A stretch of 64,000 bases of DNA. Origin: Diphasiastrum complanatum. Lineage: Eukaryota > Streptophyta > Lycopodiopsida > Lycopodiales > Lycopodiaceae. The position numbers were made by a program, and so were the translations under genes. Each line of letters starts with the position of its first letter. Within the stretch, counting starts at the first letter, position 1. The notes beneath the pieces were generated by a model. The model was given only the letters and a program-made list of their open reading frames with translations. It did no database searches and was not told the DNA's origin. Shown here piece by piece: positions 23,163 to 35,569 of the stretch. Location of the stretch: NCBI GenBank assembly GCA_029204225.1, contig CM055103.1:3629224-3693223 (forward strand). The letters run 5' to 3'.

Positions 23163-23405
23163 CTAGGCTACCACACTTCTACAACTAACAGGGTCGAGCT
23201 TCTTTCTCAAGTTAGACGAAATCTGCACATAGCAAACCCTTCGTAGATGTAACTTAGTAGTTACGTCCCTCACGTCATATAATGAATTCAAAATGTCCCA
23301 AACGTATAATATCAATTTGATATCGTGAAAGATATCAAGTATTAGAGCTTTCACTTTGATATCATATTCGAATCAGATAAAGTAACGAAATAGCTCTGAT
23401 ACTTT
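23163..23405 (-). pseudogene. Copia gag fragment with PBS-like end
   Basis: Minus-strand translation gives VWDILNSLYDVRDVTTKLHLRRVCYVQ, resembling the Copia gag pattern (W..L..LY....KL.LRR.LY). Upstream, the minus strand at about 23388-23403 reads CGACAAAGTATCAGAGC, a decayed initiator-Met PBS, and beyond it TGTCGG could be an LTR end. The conserved stretch is short. Confidence 0.45.
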
Positions 23406-25723
23406 GTCGGAAAGTGGTGTACAGAAGATAGGTCTAGCTTGAAAAGAAACGAATGAAAATAATTCGTGTCTAGAAAGAAAAAATTTCGTGCATGACAGAA
23501 TAAACTACCTTCATCTTTCCAATGCATGACTACGCCAATCAATTTCAAACAAGACAATAGTGATAGAAATCACGTTTGAACTTATAGTAACTAACTTTGA
23601 AATCGCCAGTACTACAGTGATTACGTAGCCAAACAATATTGTGATGCTAGAAGTAGAATCTGATATATGAATTACATTGGATTTGTTAATTGATAGTAGC
23701 TTGTCCCTGGAGTTAATGCTCTTGGATCTAGAGGGATTTGAAGCTTATCATTAATCTGTAAGGATCAGAATGTAGTATTGAACCATGTTAATTCTTCTGT
23801 CTAAATCACAGAATCAGGTGTGGATTTGTGATATCCATCTGATGGGGCATGCCAATCAGCCAAATAAATTGGATGCTCCAGTGTTTGGGAACAAGAGATA
23901 ATATCCTATAGTGATTATAGGACAACTAGAAGATCAGTGGATAGGCTAGAATATCAGATAAGGAGGTTAAGGATTTTCTGGAAGGAAAAGCTAATGGTAT
24001 GGAACATCAGTAATTTTGGAAAGAGAATTTTAGGACTGTAAAGATTTGATAATCAATGGTGTGTTTTAGTACCTTGTCGTGATATGGGAAAAATAAAACT
24101 GTTTGGATCAAATGTGGGTGTAAAAACATATCTATAAAATTATATAGCTTAAGCTTCAAATAACTGTTAAATTATTATAACATTTATTTAACAACAGCAA
24201 AAACTGAAAAATATTTTAAGTAGTGGTCCTCCATGATAAGGTTATAGATATTAAAATTGATTTTCTGCTCACAAAAAGATTGTGAAATAAGAATACCTTT
24301 CTTCCCTCTCAAATTTTGATACTTCTTGTCATCTTCTTGTAAGTCTTGAGGCCAATGCTCATGATAAAATTTTGGACGTTGCTTTGCCACCCCAAAAATA
24401 CCACCCTCTTCTCAATCTTATATCGATTTCCCCTTTGCTTGTAATCAAGATGAACATTCTATTAGTTTTGCTTTCATACATTTATTGACAAACAAAATCT
24501 CCCCTAGCTCATAATCAACATGGCTAACAAATCAGCCTTGCTCTCCCACATTCTTTTTCTCTCTTGCTCATAATAAATAAGTCTTGCTTATAGAGAGCCC
24601 TCCTCAGCACTCAAAGACGTCATAACTATGAATTCCATGTCTTGTTAAAATCTTTTGGAAAAATGAATTATCTTATTGTTGACTCTATTCTGGATATGCC
24701 TGACTTCTCTTTCATCCAAGTGTTATCGGTTCCCTTCATCAAGCAAGCCACATGACAGATCAACTTATACCCATTTTGCCATGGGATCTAAAGATTTGTT
24801 GAGCAAGTTGCATTCAATGTAGGTAAAAAAGTATACCATGATAAGTGTCAATTCCCTTGTTGAAATGAAGATGTTGCTCTCAACATAAAAACCAATCAAT
24901 TAAAAGAGGAATTCACGAACCTACTTCTAGTTAATAAATGTCTTTTGTGAAGAAAAGCTCATCTACATTTGTGCACCTCTTTCCTCATAAACAATTTAGC
25001 ACATTTTACGATTCCTAGTTAGTCTTACTACAGCTTTTCTTCTAATTGGTCCCTAAATTCTTCCAAGTTAAGGGGCTCCTTTGGATGATTTTTGTCAACC
25101 AAAGAACATAATTCATTTCATACATATTAGGTTGCTTCTTCTCTTTCGTCAATCTTTGTAGCTCTCCCTAGATAAATGACTTTGGAAAGTCGGCCATATT
25201 ACAACTTTCCATTGATCTCTCGTACCATTTTGGGAGTTTTTTGTCAGGTGACCTGCTGCCATTGGAAAAGGTATTCCATGATACATCCTTTTTGTTATGT
25301 CCATGTCTTACTCTGGGGATTTGAAATATTCCTTGACATGGATATTCGACAATCTAGTGTACAAAGTTATTAGTTATGCCTCAGCATTCTGATCTAGGCC
25401 AATTGGAGTAGTGCATGGTGATTGATGCTCTATGCATGCAAAAGAGTATTAATAACCATAATGTTCAGCCTCTAAGATCCCTGATCTCCGCATAGCTTTC
25501 CTTGAAATTCTTGAATAGTAAAGGATTCTTTTGAGGTGTGCCCTTTGTATTATTGAAGTGCATTGATGAGTCATTAAGGCTTGAGGTCATAAAAATCTTT
25601 AAGGGCTCCATGAACATGTCAAAGGTGTTTAGGGGCTCCAAAGTGCTCATAAAAGTTTCACAAACGATACATGTCACAAAAAAGAGGTGGTCCTCACATG
25701 AAGTCATAGGTGGTTCTCACTTG

Positions 25724-25768
<45 letters not shown>

Positions 25769-25850
25769 CCCCACACTTGGGGAGAAAGAATAGAGATATG
25801 TGGTCCCCACACTTGGGGAGAAAGAGTAGAGATATGTGGTCCCCGCTCTT
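25724..25850 (+). repeat. (GA)n microsatellite followed by 36 bp tandem repeats
   Basis: GA dinucleotides cover about 25724-25767. Two copies of a 36 bp unit start at 25766 and 25802 (GGTCCCCACACTTGGGGAGA), a partial third starts at 25838, and a diverged copy precedes the GA run at 25709. Each unit contains the palindrome CCCCACACTTGGGG. Confidence 0.9.
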
Positions 25851-26584
25851 TTAGAGAGAGCAAGAGTGGAGTGCTTCATAGCTGAGTACCCACTTTGAGG
25901 TAAATTTGCCATGTTGGCCAGCATCGCTCATCCTTTACATAAGAGTGCGTTTTCTAGTGATCTTTCCCTTAAAATTTTGCCATAAAAAAATAAAGAGCAT
26001 CACTCATCTTTTACATAATGGATTTTCCACTGACCATTTCGTTGGATCATCTTGCCATAAAAATGGCCATGCCTAATGACCTAATTTGAGTGCTTGAACT
26101 TTGTTCTATAACATTAAAACATCCAACTTTTCTTTTTATAGGATGGCATTCGCCAATCCCATTTCTTGGGTCCAAACGTGTGGCAACTATGCCCCTAATG
26201 CAATCCCACATATACTTGGGCTTAAACATTAGTAGAAAAGATTCAGAAACCTGGTAGAACCATAATGGAATAAAATTTCCTCTTACCAAAGCAATGGTAA
26301 CAACATATTATCACACAGACTATGCATTCAAGATGTGATTCACTCTGCTTGAAAAATATTAAAGCTGAATGAGGATTCTAGCTGAAAAGACTCAGAAATC
26401 CGGCAGAAACAGAGTAGGAAGGAGCTTTTTTTAATCGAAGCAATGCTAACAATATATTACAACACAGCCTATGCATTCAAAACATGATCGACACCACTTG
26501 AAAACATGGAGGTTGTAATCAGCTGCTTCCAATATGTGTGGACAAAACTGATGATTCTTGGCCTTCTAATACAAGAGTCAGTTG

Positions 26585-29500
26585 CTATCGTGCTATTGAA
26601 GCTTGGATAGTCGATGATGTGGCAGCAACATTGTTTGCTAGTACATAGCTGCGAACAGCTAACTGCTTTGTTTTCTCAATGATCTGCTCATACCTGCAGC
26701 ATGTAGACCAATTGAATAAGAAACAGTTGTCCACATGATTACATATATCATGTCCAAAGTTCAAAGCTAAAAGGGCCCCTATACAGTTTCCAAGTCAGTT
26801 TCTAAAAGGTTTTAAGAATTTATTGTCAAAGGATACTTACACATTACTATGCTGAGTTCCCATGACAACAGTGCCCATCTGAGAATCAATTTTGGCGTCT
26901 AATCTTGCATTGCGAATTAAGTTTACGATCCAGCGTTCAGCTTCTCCATATGTCATGTTCAATTTCTGGGATAGTATCCTAACAGAAAACGTGAATGAAC
27001 ATGTTAAACAAAACCCTGCAAAAGGTACCTTCTTCAGGATTTAGTCCTAAAACTTCGATCCATGATAGAATTTACAGTAAGAATAAAACTGGAAAGAATA
27101 GTTTCTGAAAAAAAGTCTTGCAAAAAAACAAATGGAGGTTTCTCATATTGCATTCATACTGAGCCCTAAACCTAAATCCTATATTATCTCGATAGAACTA
27201 GTCTAAAAAGCGGTAATCAGAATGGATAGCAGATTCGGACAGCATTAAAAAACGTCAAAGATGTACCCGATATCTATACACTGATGGATGCGGCAATATG
27301 TCTCAAAAATAAAGAGACGCGCATTTTCCAGAAATTCATCCCTTAAAGGCACGGTAACATAGCCGTTCTCCTGGACTTGTTTCCCAAGGAAAAAATCATT
27401 GACTATCAACTGCAACCAGAAGAGAATAGCATGCAATAGTACAACTTATCTCAGGGCCACATTGTCTAAGGAGCAAATTGATAACAGAAATTGATCAAAT
27501 GACAATCTCACCTGAACTCGTGGTTGATCCAAACCAAAAACCCCTAAACCCTATCTAAAAATTACCAAAAAGTTTCAATGACGGCAAATATTGCATCGAA
27601 GTAACATATATCAAGCAAGAATCACCTCCTCGCATTCCCGAAGCTTCTGTTGAGCCCCTTCAAAATCATAATCAACATACAAGCACTCCAAAAACTCCGT
27701 GATAGGATCTTTATAGGTATAGTGCTCCTGCTGAATCACTTTAATAAGCTCTTTCAACATATTGCGCCGACGCTTATTTATGATTATTGAAGTAGCAAGG
27801 TATCTCAATAGATGATGCGCATTAGTCTGGATCGCATTAAGATACCTGCATTGCATGCCTTAGTATGAAAGAAACGATTTCTCTTCAAACTAGCAAAAAA
27901 TGAAGAAGATGCATCCTCAATGTAGCAGCCTTAACTCTATACATAAAAAAGGCATAGACCCAAAAAAAGAAAACCTGCACCCTCCTCCTGCTGCCTGCAT
28001 TTAGTACATAATTACTAAAATGGAAAGGGCAAAAGTACACACAGGTGAAACACCTTATTGATGTCATACTTTTGCAGAAAGAACATACTTGTCTTGGAAA
28101 AAGAGGTCGATGATGCCATTCCTCCCATTTTCATGGTTAAAGAAGATGAAAAGACTCCAGTGCATTAACCATGTCCTATTTTTCAGCTGGGTGAGAGGTG
28201 AATCTGGCTGTCATTCACAAACAATTGCAAGAAAGAAAAGAAACTGTTCAACTTTATTGCCATCTGAAGCATATGACAAATGTCAATGCCATGCAAATGA
28301 ACAAAGCTAAACAGATAAGAGTCCCTTTGGTAATCCACCTTCTCAGCTTATAGTAATGTTTATGCTTTCAATCAAACAGTTAGAAGAACAGCAGATTCCA
28401 AAATATTGATAGTGATAACGTTTACAGATCATGTTCCAATGGGTACAAAAAATAGGAATATTAACCCTCGAATCAATGGTCTCTTTCAGTCGATTCAATT
28501 CTTCAACAGCCACGTCCCAGTTCTGCATTAAAATCTCTGCAGCAAGCTTCCCCCACAAAGCACTAAAGCTTCTGTCGACATTTGTACACAACGTACGGTA
28601 CTGATAGAGGAAATCTCCAGCTCCCGAATAATTACCACACTCAAACTGGAACTTTGCAAACTGATAAAGTGCCTCAATATGTTCTGTCCGAATCTGTGGC
28701 CCTCATCATAGCAAGAATTGGCAAGTCAACAACCGAAGCTAGATCTCACAATTCATGCATCACATCTGAAGTGAAATAGACATTTCAGTTTTCACACTGC
28801 AGTCAAGAAGATATATATAATACAACTGGCTGCTCGTAAAAGCGATCCAATTCGTAAAATTAACTCTAACTTGCGACACTTGCATTATGGCTTATCTAAA
28901 ATTTCAGGTATCAAATCAAACAGTGACCTGAAAGCGGTCATGAAGCATCTGTAGATTATACTGCTTGTCTGGACGAAGCTCCTGGACCAAAGAAGGATTT
29001 TGTAAAAATGACACCAAAGGTGCTGCCAGATCTTCCAGATACTTCAACCGTTCCATCACCTCTGTGCGCCTATCAAGCATTTCTGCAGTCATCTAGTTTT
29101 AGGACTTGACAGAAAAAGAGATATGAAAATACAACTTATAGATAGGGTAAACGCAAGAAGACCGAAGTAGCAATGCCGAAGCAAAGAATTGTCACTACCT
29201 AATTTAATCCCTGAATAAGGAATTTTAATCAATGAATTGACTTGTGCTGAAGTGTTTCGGCCTTATGCATGGATTGAATAGTTTGAATTTGTAATTGTGA
29301 AAGCTTTCAATTTTTTGTTATAAACTAGGGTTTTTCTGCACTTATAGTTAGTATAGTAAATTTTTGTCCTCATAGTATCTCCATAGAATTAATGAACCGT
29401 TAACGGTTCACCACGGTTCTGAGAACCGTACAGTGAACCGTACGGTTCTTTGAAATTTTTGCCCAGAACCGTGGTGAACCGTACTGAATAATTAATTAAT

Positions 29501-32244
29501 TAATTTTTTTTTGTCCCACCCCCAAAAATAGCCCAAAAAATTGCTAAAAAAATGCCAATTTTTTTTTCAGAAAAAGCAGATTCTCCCTTCTTAGATTATT
29601 AACTTCAAATGATTTAATCTCCCAAATTGATAGAGAGAGGGAGACAAAGAGAGAGGGACAAAAATTGATAAGAGAGAGGGAGACAGAGAGAGGGACAAAA
29701 ACGAGCTTTGAGGGGTTTTGGGGGGAAATTTAGGAAAATTAATTGATTAATTGATTAATTATTTTTTTACATGAACCGAACCGTGGTACGGTTCCTTCCA
29801 CGGTTCCCAGAACCCACGGTTTGGGTTCTATACCCACGGTTCCCAGAACCGTGGGTTCTATGAGTATCTCCAATTCAAATTTCAAAGATGCATCGTACAA
29901 TTCAGAATCACAGTTCACGAATCTTTCAGGATGCACGAATCGCAATTCGCAAAAATTTTGCCTTTTTTTTTGTGAATACATTCAATAGGGGGATCAGTAG
30001 AAAGAGAAAACATAGAGGATTAAGATTAAATACATTTTTGGTAGTTTCAGGTTCAATTTTAGTATATTATAAGCCAATTTCAGTACATTTCAGGTCAAAA
30101 AAATTTGCAAGGAGCCAAAAAAAAAGACTTTTTTCTTTTTTTGCGATTTGCTGATCCGATTCGCAATTTGCGAATCACAAAACCAGCGAATCTTAATTCG
30201 CTGCAACTGTGCTCCAATTATTGAGATGGAAATGAATATCCATGTCAGTATATGACATTTTATTCATGACATAGTTGCAGCGAATTTGCAAACCGCAAAA
30301 AAAATAAATTTGCTTCCTGGAAATTTCTTTGGAACTGAAATGTTTTTTACTACTGGGTTTATCCCCCTTACAACAAGCATCAAGAACATACTGCAAGGCC
30401 AAAAAATAATATCTCAATCAAAGTTATCATTGTAAAGTTGACACCAACTAGATTGTTGAAATATCAACCCACCCTGAGGTAAGAAAACTTTATGGAGTAC
30501 CCTGGCAAGAAACATAAGAGGCTTAAATGTTGGTTAGACCTCCAATAACAGCCACAACCATTGCCTTTCTTATTTTGCCTATTTTGGGTCCCAAATAAAT
30601 TGCAACATCTCCTAAATAGAATTACAGCTACATGATGTTTTTTTCATAGTTTCATAGCTCGTAAAAGGGTTAACTCACAAAGCTATTCAACAAGCTATCT
30701 TTCAATGCTCTGAATATACCGAAGGATGAGAAACAGATGCAAGCCTATCAGGAGTAAAGTATACCATTCATGAGAAAATTTCAAGTGCCAAGTGATTTGA
30801 TTCTTAACACTACTATATGGTGGATCAGCCACAAAGACGAGTTCTATGCCAACATGTGAGCCCTAAACCCTAAACCCTAACTGCCCTAAGCCTTAAACCC
30901 GAAATTGTCTTTTTTTCCCCTGCTTATACCCATATTGCATGTATTTTTTGGAAGAAAAAAAAAACATTTTGCTGGAAAACCAGCAAATCCCTGGTTTTTT
31001 GGGTCAGCAATTCATGAATCACGATTCGGACCTCGATCTAATTCGCAATCTGGACCTCAATTCGATTCACGATTCGGACCTCGATCCAATTCGCGATTCA
31101 CAAATCGCCAATTCAACTATGATTCATGATAAATGAATCTATCAAGAAAACAATGTATTTATCAAAGGCTTCTTTTACCATCTCTATCTCAATCTTGTAA
31201 CATTGTGCTACAATGGCTTTTGGCAACCCAGAGGGATTATAGACTGAATAGCGTTCTTTTGGGGTCACTAACGTTGCCAACGTGGAAGAATGTGGAGTGT
31301 CCCTTCCACATGTGCATGGAATCTCCCATCCTAAGCAAGAACATGGCTAACAAGGGAATCGATATTGGCTTCGGGCTAGATGTTATATTTGAAATGTTAC
31401 AAGGGTTCACCATCTAGGTGGATTGATTAAACGGTTCATTTCCTTAAAGTAAAACTTAGGATATACAAGGACGTATGTTGTTTGAACAGTTATATACTAA
31501 TTCATTTCTAGAAAATTTGATATTGGATCCTCCTTTTCATATCAACAAAAAAGGAGGTAATTTTTGGAATATATGGGGGCTAATCCAAGAGAAACATACA
31601 TTGGCTTATGAGAGCTGGACACTACAAGGTTAGGGTAATTCGGATGTTTTTGGCATGAGCTGTCAACAAGTTCACAACTCACGAACTCTTAACTTTGAAA
31701 TGATTTCATCATCAACCGCAAGTTGGTGGTGTAGGAAACCAACTTGTTCAGCTGGGGAATATTGAGCCTATTGTGTCTCTTCGTGTGCATAAGAGACCAA
31801 AAGTGCTCTAATTCAGCTCACAAGCCGCATCAAAACAATCCTGAGCAAGGATGTGAGTGGCAAGAGGGGTAATGTCTGGGGTAGCAAACCCCGAGACACA
31901 ATGAAGCATCTCTGTCTGCGCTAAAAATCCAACGTTTGTCTCCGATCTTGTGCAACAAAGGGCCATGACCTACACAAAGATAGGGAACATTGTTAGATTC
32001 ATAGTTTCTTTGAATCGCGACTTGTTGAAAGAATAGCTGTTTCGAAATAATCCAAGTCGAATTTTTTTTTGTTGGAAAAAAACAAAACCAGAATCAAACA
32101 ATTTTGAAACAAGATTGTTTTTTGCTTGAATTTAAGTGTGCCACTCAAGCTTCACGAACTTCAAAAGGCAACCCTAACCAAGCATAAAAACATACATTTT
32201 GAACTAGAATGAGATTCATGCTTTGGGCTTTTTGGGTAGGTTCC

Positions 32245-32306
<62 letters not shown>

Positions 32307-34516
32307 AATAATGTTTTTTTTTGTGTGAGGTTATTGAATGAGATGGAACATAAATTAGCATCTAGAGCACTATTAGAACTTAGGATTGATCATTACTTAA
32401 TCAACAACAGTTTAGTGTTAGATAATAGAATCTTGATTAGTGCATGAATACTAATTAGTGTGAGAAGATAGAGATTAGTGTTAGATTTAGGGTTTAGAGA
32501 GCATCGAGACCATGTCCAGGATGTTACATTACTCTTGAGTCTTGACCATCAATGTATGTACTATGCAGTATGAATCATAACAATAGGTGGGACTCGGGAG
32601 CTGTGTGAATCATGTCAATAGGTGGAACTCGAGAGTTCTAACTCTATTCAAAATTCAAGATTGGTCGTTGAATAATCATAATCTACAATGAGCTTATTTT
32701 TGCCATAATATAAGGCTAGAAATTAAAAAATAATAATAAACCCTAAAACCAATTCGTCGATTATTTCCTAAAGTTGCAGATGCTTTCTTCTTTCAAACCC
32801 ATTTCAAAATGGTGTTTCAAAAACGTCCAATAAACATTGGTCAGATTCTAGAAAGCAAGTTGCAACATATGTTATTATGTCATAAATAGTATTTAATAAA
32901 CAATAAGTCATCAAAAGAACACACAAAATGTTGAAAATTACACGTGTTGAAAACAAGATAGGTTGGATAGCCTTATGGGGGACAAACCTAATTTGGATAC
33001 ACATTATAAGGGTTATGTAACCGTCCACAAGCTCAACATCTGTTCGTATGGATCCAGTAGCCCACATAGGGTGACAAATGAGCAATTGCATGTATGGGCC
33101 TGTGGATAAAATTCCACTTGTCAAACCACTTCTTTTGGTTGGCTGACATCCTACTAAAAGTATATCTCTGCTCATCAAGAACTGCTCGCTGAAAGATCTC
33201 TCAATCTTGTCCATTAAACTTGTAAATGTACAGCCTTCTCGACCGCTCCAACACGACAAAGTGGTAAGCAAGGCATGCGGGTGATGGCTTTCTCAAATCT
33301 AGCAAACTGGATGTCCTAAACAGGGCAAGGACCCTCTTGTTCTTGGTCACAAATGTCGTTATAAGGTCATGGTAGTGGATGTGACAATAGAAGCCTAGGG
33401 GGAGCCTTCTATGTCATGCACTAAAAGATTGATGCAATGTGCTACACATGGGATCCACACAATGGCAGGGAAGTCTGTCTCCAAGAGCTCACCCATGGCC
33501 ACACAATTGCTAGCATTGTCAGTGACCACCTGCATGCACTACATGCTGCTACCCCACCTCAATGACCGCTACACATACATGCCAATGGATGCACTCTAAA
33601 CCCTTATATTGTACAAAAACCTAGAGAAATTTATGCAAAAGGGGCCTCATGCACATCATCCACATGAATGCTCATGGCGACCATCCACATCAAAAGTAGA
33701 TTGGGAATATGCAATCACTCTCTCCCTAACAATACTCTCTACAATCAATCCTTGCAACAAGATTCACTTTAAATGATGCACGATAATCTTCAAACAAAGC
33801 AAAGAAAAAAAGATGAAAAACGCCTCAAAAAGGGGTGTTTTCAAAACCACTTGGTCCATAAAAAGAGCTAAGCCATGCCAGAAAGATTTCAGGGTGCTTT
33901 GACTTCCATAAAAACTTCTGCCATTTTGGGTAGCATCCGTCAACCTTTACATTAGGGAATGAAATTTCTCCTATTCCCCAATGGAAAGGTCAGTTTCCCC
34001 CATACATTTAAGAAATTGACTTTAATGTTGTCTTTTGTATGACCTCCATTGACAAACTTGAAAACAGAGCTTTGCTACAAGCTAAACCTTTAACCGTACA
34101 GTCAAATCTGCTATGCTACGCTTACGAAGCAGAAAACAAAGCACCTTGCCATATAGCATGTTTCATACGCCAGTACGTATAGCTAGGTGTCTGTACCATT
34201 CGTTTTGTGATTCTTATTGCAAGCTTAACCTTAAACCGTACAGTACAATCTGCTTTACTGTTAGTGCAGAGTGCAAACCTTAACAAGCAGAAAAAAATGC
34301 GTTCGTACCTTGCAAGGGATATTCCGTATGGTAGAGGCTTTTGTAGATGTCCACAGCGTAATCAACCATGTTGGTTTTGGCCAGAAGATCAATCTTAGCC
34401 TTAAGGATCTGATCATCGGCATACAGCTGCTTTTCCTGCAGAAACTCCAAGAGAGGAAACACAAGGTGCCGATCCAAATAGGGCGCAATTGTGAGAGTAA
34501 GGTCATACTGCGCCAT
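26585..34516 (-). CDS. TIF3E1: Eukaryotic translation initiation factor 3 subunit E (eIF3e/INT6)
   Basis: Eight coding exons on the minus strand: 34309-34516, 28928-29082, 28466-28693, 28089-28207, 27626-27845, 27267-27409, 26841-26978, 26585-26693. They sum to 1320 nt, 439 residues plus TAG, matching plant eIF3e (about 440). All introns are GT-AG and all junction phases close. eIF3e is a PCI-domain subunit of eIF3, which helps bring mRNA and the 40S subunit together in the cytosol. Evidence: the N-terminal [18 protein letters not shown] and [17 protein letters not shown], then [31 protein letters not shown] and [15 protein letters not shown], with the PCI domain in about the last 200 residues ([38 protein letters not shown]). 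The start has a good context (AAGATGGCG). No lesion is visible; probably functional. Intron 1 is 5.2 kb, the others 140-290 bp. Confidence 0.97.
29392..29868. repeat. AACCGT inverted-motif arrays, possible MITE ends
   Basis: GAACCGT or its complement occurs many times at 29392-29480 and again at 29770-29868, often as palindromes (AACCGTTAACGGTT). The middle (29500-29760) lacks it and is AT- or GAGA-rich. Two motif-dense ends around an unrelated core resemble a non-autonomous DNA transposon with subterminal repeats. Confidence 0.55.
29905..31125. repeat. GATTCG/ATTCGC motif arrays, possible non-autonomous DNA transposon
   Basis: Words such as GAATCGCAATTCGC are dense at 29905-29960, 30150-30215 and 31006-31125. 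The outer parts are loosely inverted: GAATCACAGTTCACGAATC on the left against GAATCATAGTTGAATTGG in the complement of the right end. No target duplication was identified. Confidence 0.35.
30865..30900 (+). repeat. Interstitial telomere-like repeat
   Basis: CCCTAAACCCTAAACCCTAA followed by degenerate units: Arabidopsis-type telomere repeats, about 36 bp. Confidence 0.8.
32249..32303 (+). repeat. (GA)n microsatellite
   Basis: About 55 bp of uninterrupted GA. Confidence 0.98.
33000..33545 (-). pseudogene. hAT-superfamily transposase relic (DUF659-like)
   Basis: The minus strand from about 33537 reads [16 protein letters not shown], then [17 protein letters not shown], the TDNASN...HC.NL pattern of plant hAT-like DUF659 proteins. 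Further on, [13 protein letters not shown] and, after a frameshift, [30 protein letters not shown] follow, the latter resembling the hAT P.HA.AY.L.P region. It is interrupted by stops and lies in eIF3e intron 1 on the same strand as the gene. No ends were identified. Confidence 0.7.
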
Positions 34517-34800
34517 CTTCAGGTGAAACTAAAACAGCCCACACAACAAAAAAATCTATTCGCTCCCACCAAAAACACACAGCTGCAGCTGCTGCTTCTT
34601 CACCTGCAAACTACAAGCCCGAAGCGATCGATCTACGCAATGAAGGGCTCCTCCTCCTCCTCCTCCTGCCCTAACAACGAAAGGTTTGAAGCAGCAACGA
34701 GCGATTTTTTTGCCCTAAAATTTCACTATACTTACTCTTATGTACCAACGACCTTAAAGTTTAAAGGCTGCATGCTACGTAGCCTTTAGGGCCGGCCACA
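34517..34800 (-). promoter_or_regulatory. 5' leader and proximal promoter of eIF3e
   Basis: The 5' flank on the minus strand holds a GAG-rich (CTC)n complement at about 34647-34668, a TTAGGGC word at about 34711-34717 and GGCCGGCCCTAAAGG at about 34783-34797. TTAGGG and GGCCC words are common near plant translation-related genes. No TATA box is obvious close to the start. Confidence 0.35.
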
Positions 34801-35029
34801 GGAGAGTTCTCATTGTCTCCTTAGAGCACCTTCACATGTTACCCCCAACCCCACCCACTCCTATTTGCGTGTAAATGTACACCATTTTCCCATGCTACCT
34901 TTGCCTTGCCCTACTCAACCCCACCGTGGTGAAATTAGCAACCTTCTAGATCCTAACAGACTTCGTCTCAACATTCACTAGAGATCTAGTTGGAAATCGT
35001 ACATAAGCATAAAAGGACTGTAACCTGTA
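34801..35029. other. Spacer right of eIF3e
   Basis: No feature recognised between the eIF3e flank and the Gypsy integrase scrap. Confidence 0.4.
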
Positions 35030-35305
35030 GCAGAATGTTTTCTTTATCATATGCAAACTCAACCAGTGGGAGGTAATCTTCCCAATGAGATTGTCTGTGA
35101 GAAACATACATCCTCAAAATATCTTCCATAGTTTGATTAGTCATTTATGTCTGGCCATCTGATTCAAGATGATCAGAAGAACTTAAACTCAAGAAAGTTT
35201 CCAGTTTATGGAATATTGTTGACCAAAAGTGACCTCTGAACTTAGGATCTCTATCACTAACAATGTCACTTGGCAGACCATACAACCACAATAATCTATT
35301 TTTTG
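35030..35305 (-). pseudogene. Gypsy integrase core fragment
   Basis: The minus strand translates as LPSDIVSDRDPKFRGHFWST, then HLESDGQT, a stop, [15 protein letters not shown] and [16 protein letters not shown]. This is the second half of the rve core, with the second Asp (SDRDPKF) and a shifted Glu context (SDGQTE replaced by a stop). It parallels the fuller copy at 57518-57730 but is more decayed. It abuts element B without shared coding. Confidence 0.85.
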
Positions 35306-35569
35306 TCTTTTCATTTTGTTCTTTTTCCTCAGATGCTTTTGTAAATCTTTTCTATGTGTGGGAGATCAAATGATGGATATGGATGCAGATCAAACCGAAA
35401 TGAAAATGAACTCAGATCAAGATTAGATCGGGATCTAAACAAAAGTTAGATGGATGAAAAGCGGCGCAAATGCAAATCCAAAAGGCAATTGGAGAAAAAT
35501 AAAAAATAAAAAAATTTCAGATGGGTTTTGATTGTCAGATGCTCGGAAGAATTTTCAGTTTTCACTGTT

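Larger units (their letters stand above)
22643..26584. other. Gene-free stretch left of eIF3e
   Basis: Apart from the Copia gag relic (23163-23405) and the repeats near 25724-25850, I see nothing supportable. It contains the 3' flank of eIF3e at its right end. Confidence 0.5.
29083..34308 (-). other. eIF3e intron 1, filled with repeats
   Basis: The donor is GTACGA at 34303-34308 and the acceptor CTGCAG ends at 29083. Inside are an AACCGT motif array (29392-29868), an ATTCGC-type array (29905-31125), a telomere-like run (30865-30900), a (GA)n tract (32249-32303) and a hAT transposase relic (33000-33545). The exons on both sides join in phase, so the intron is normal apart from its cargo. Confidence 0.9.

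Noticed and set aside
25538-25885. 115-residue frame with Arg-Glu repeats
   Set aside because: Translation of a GA microsatellite and 36 bp tandem repeats.
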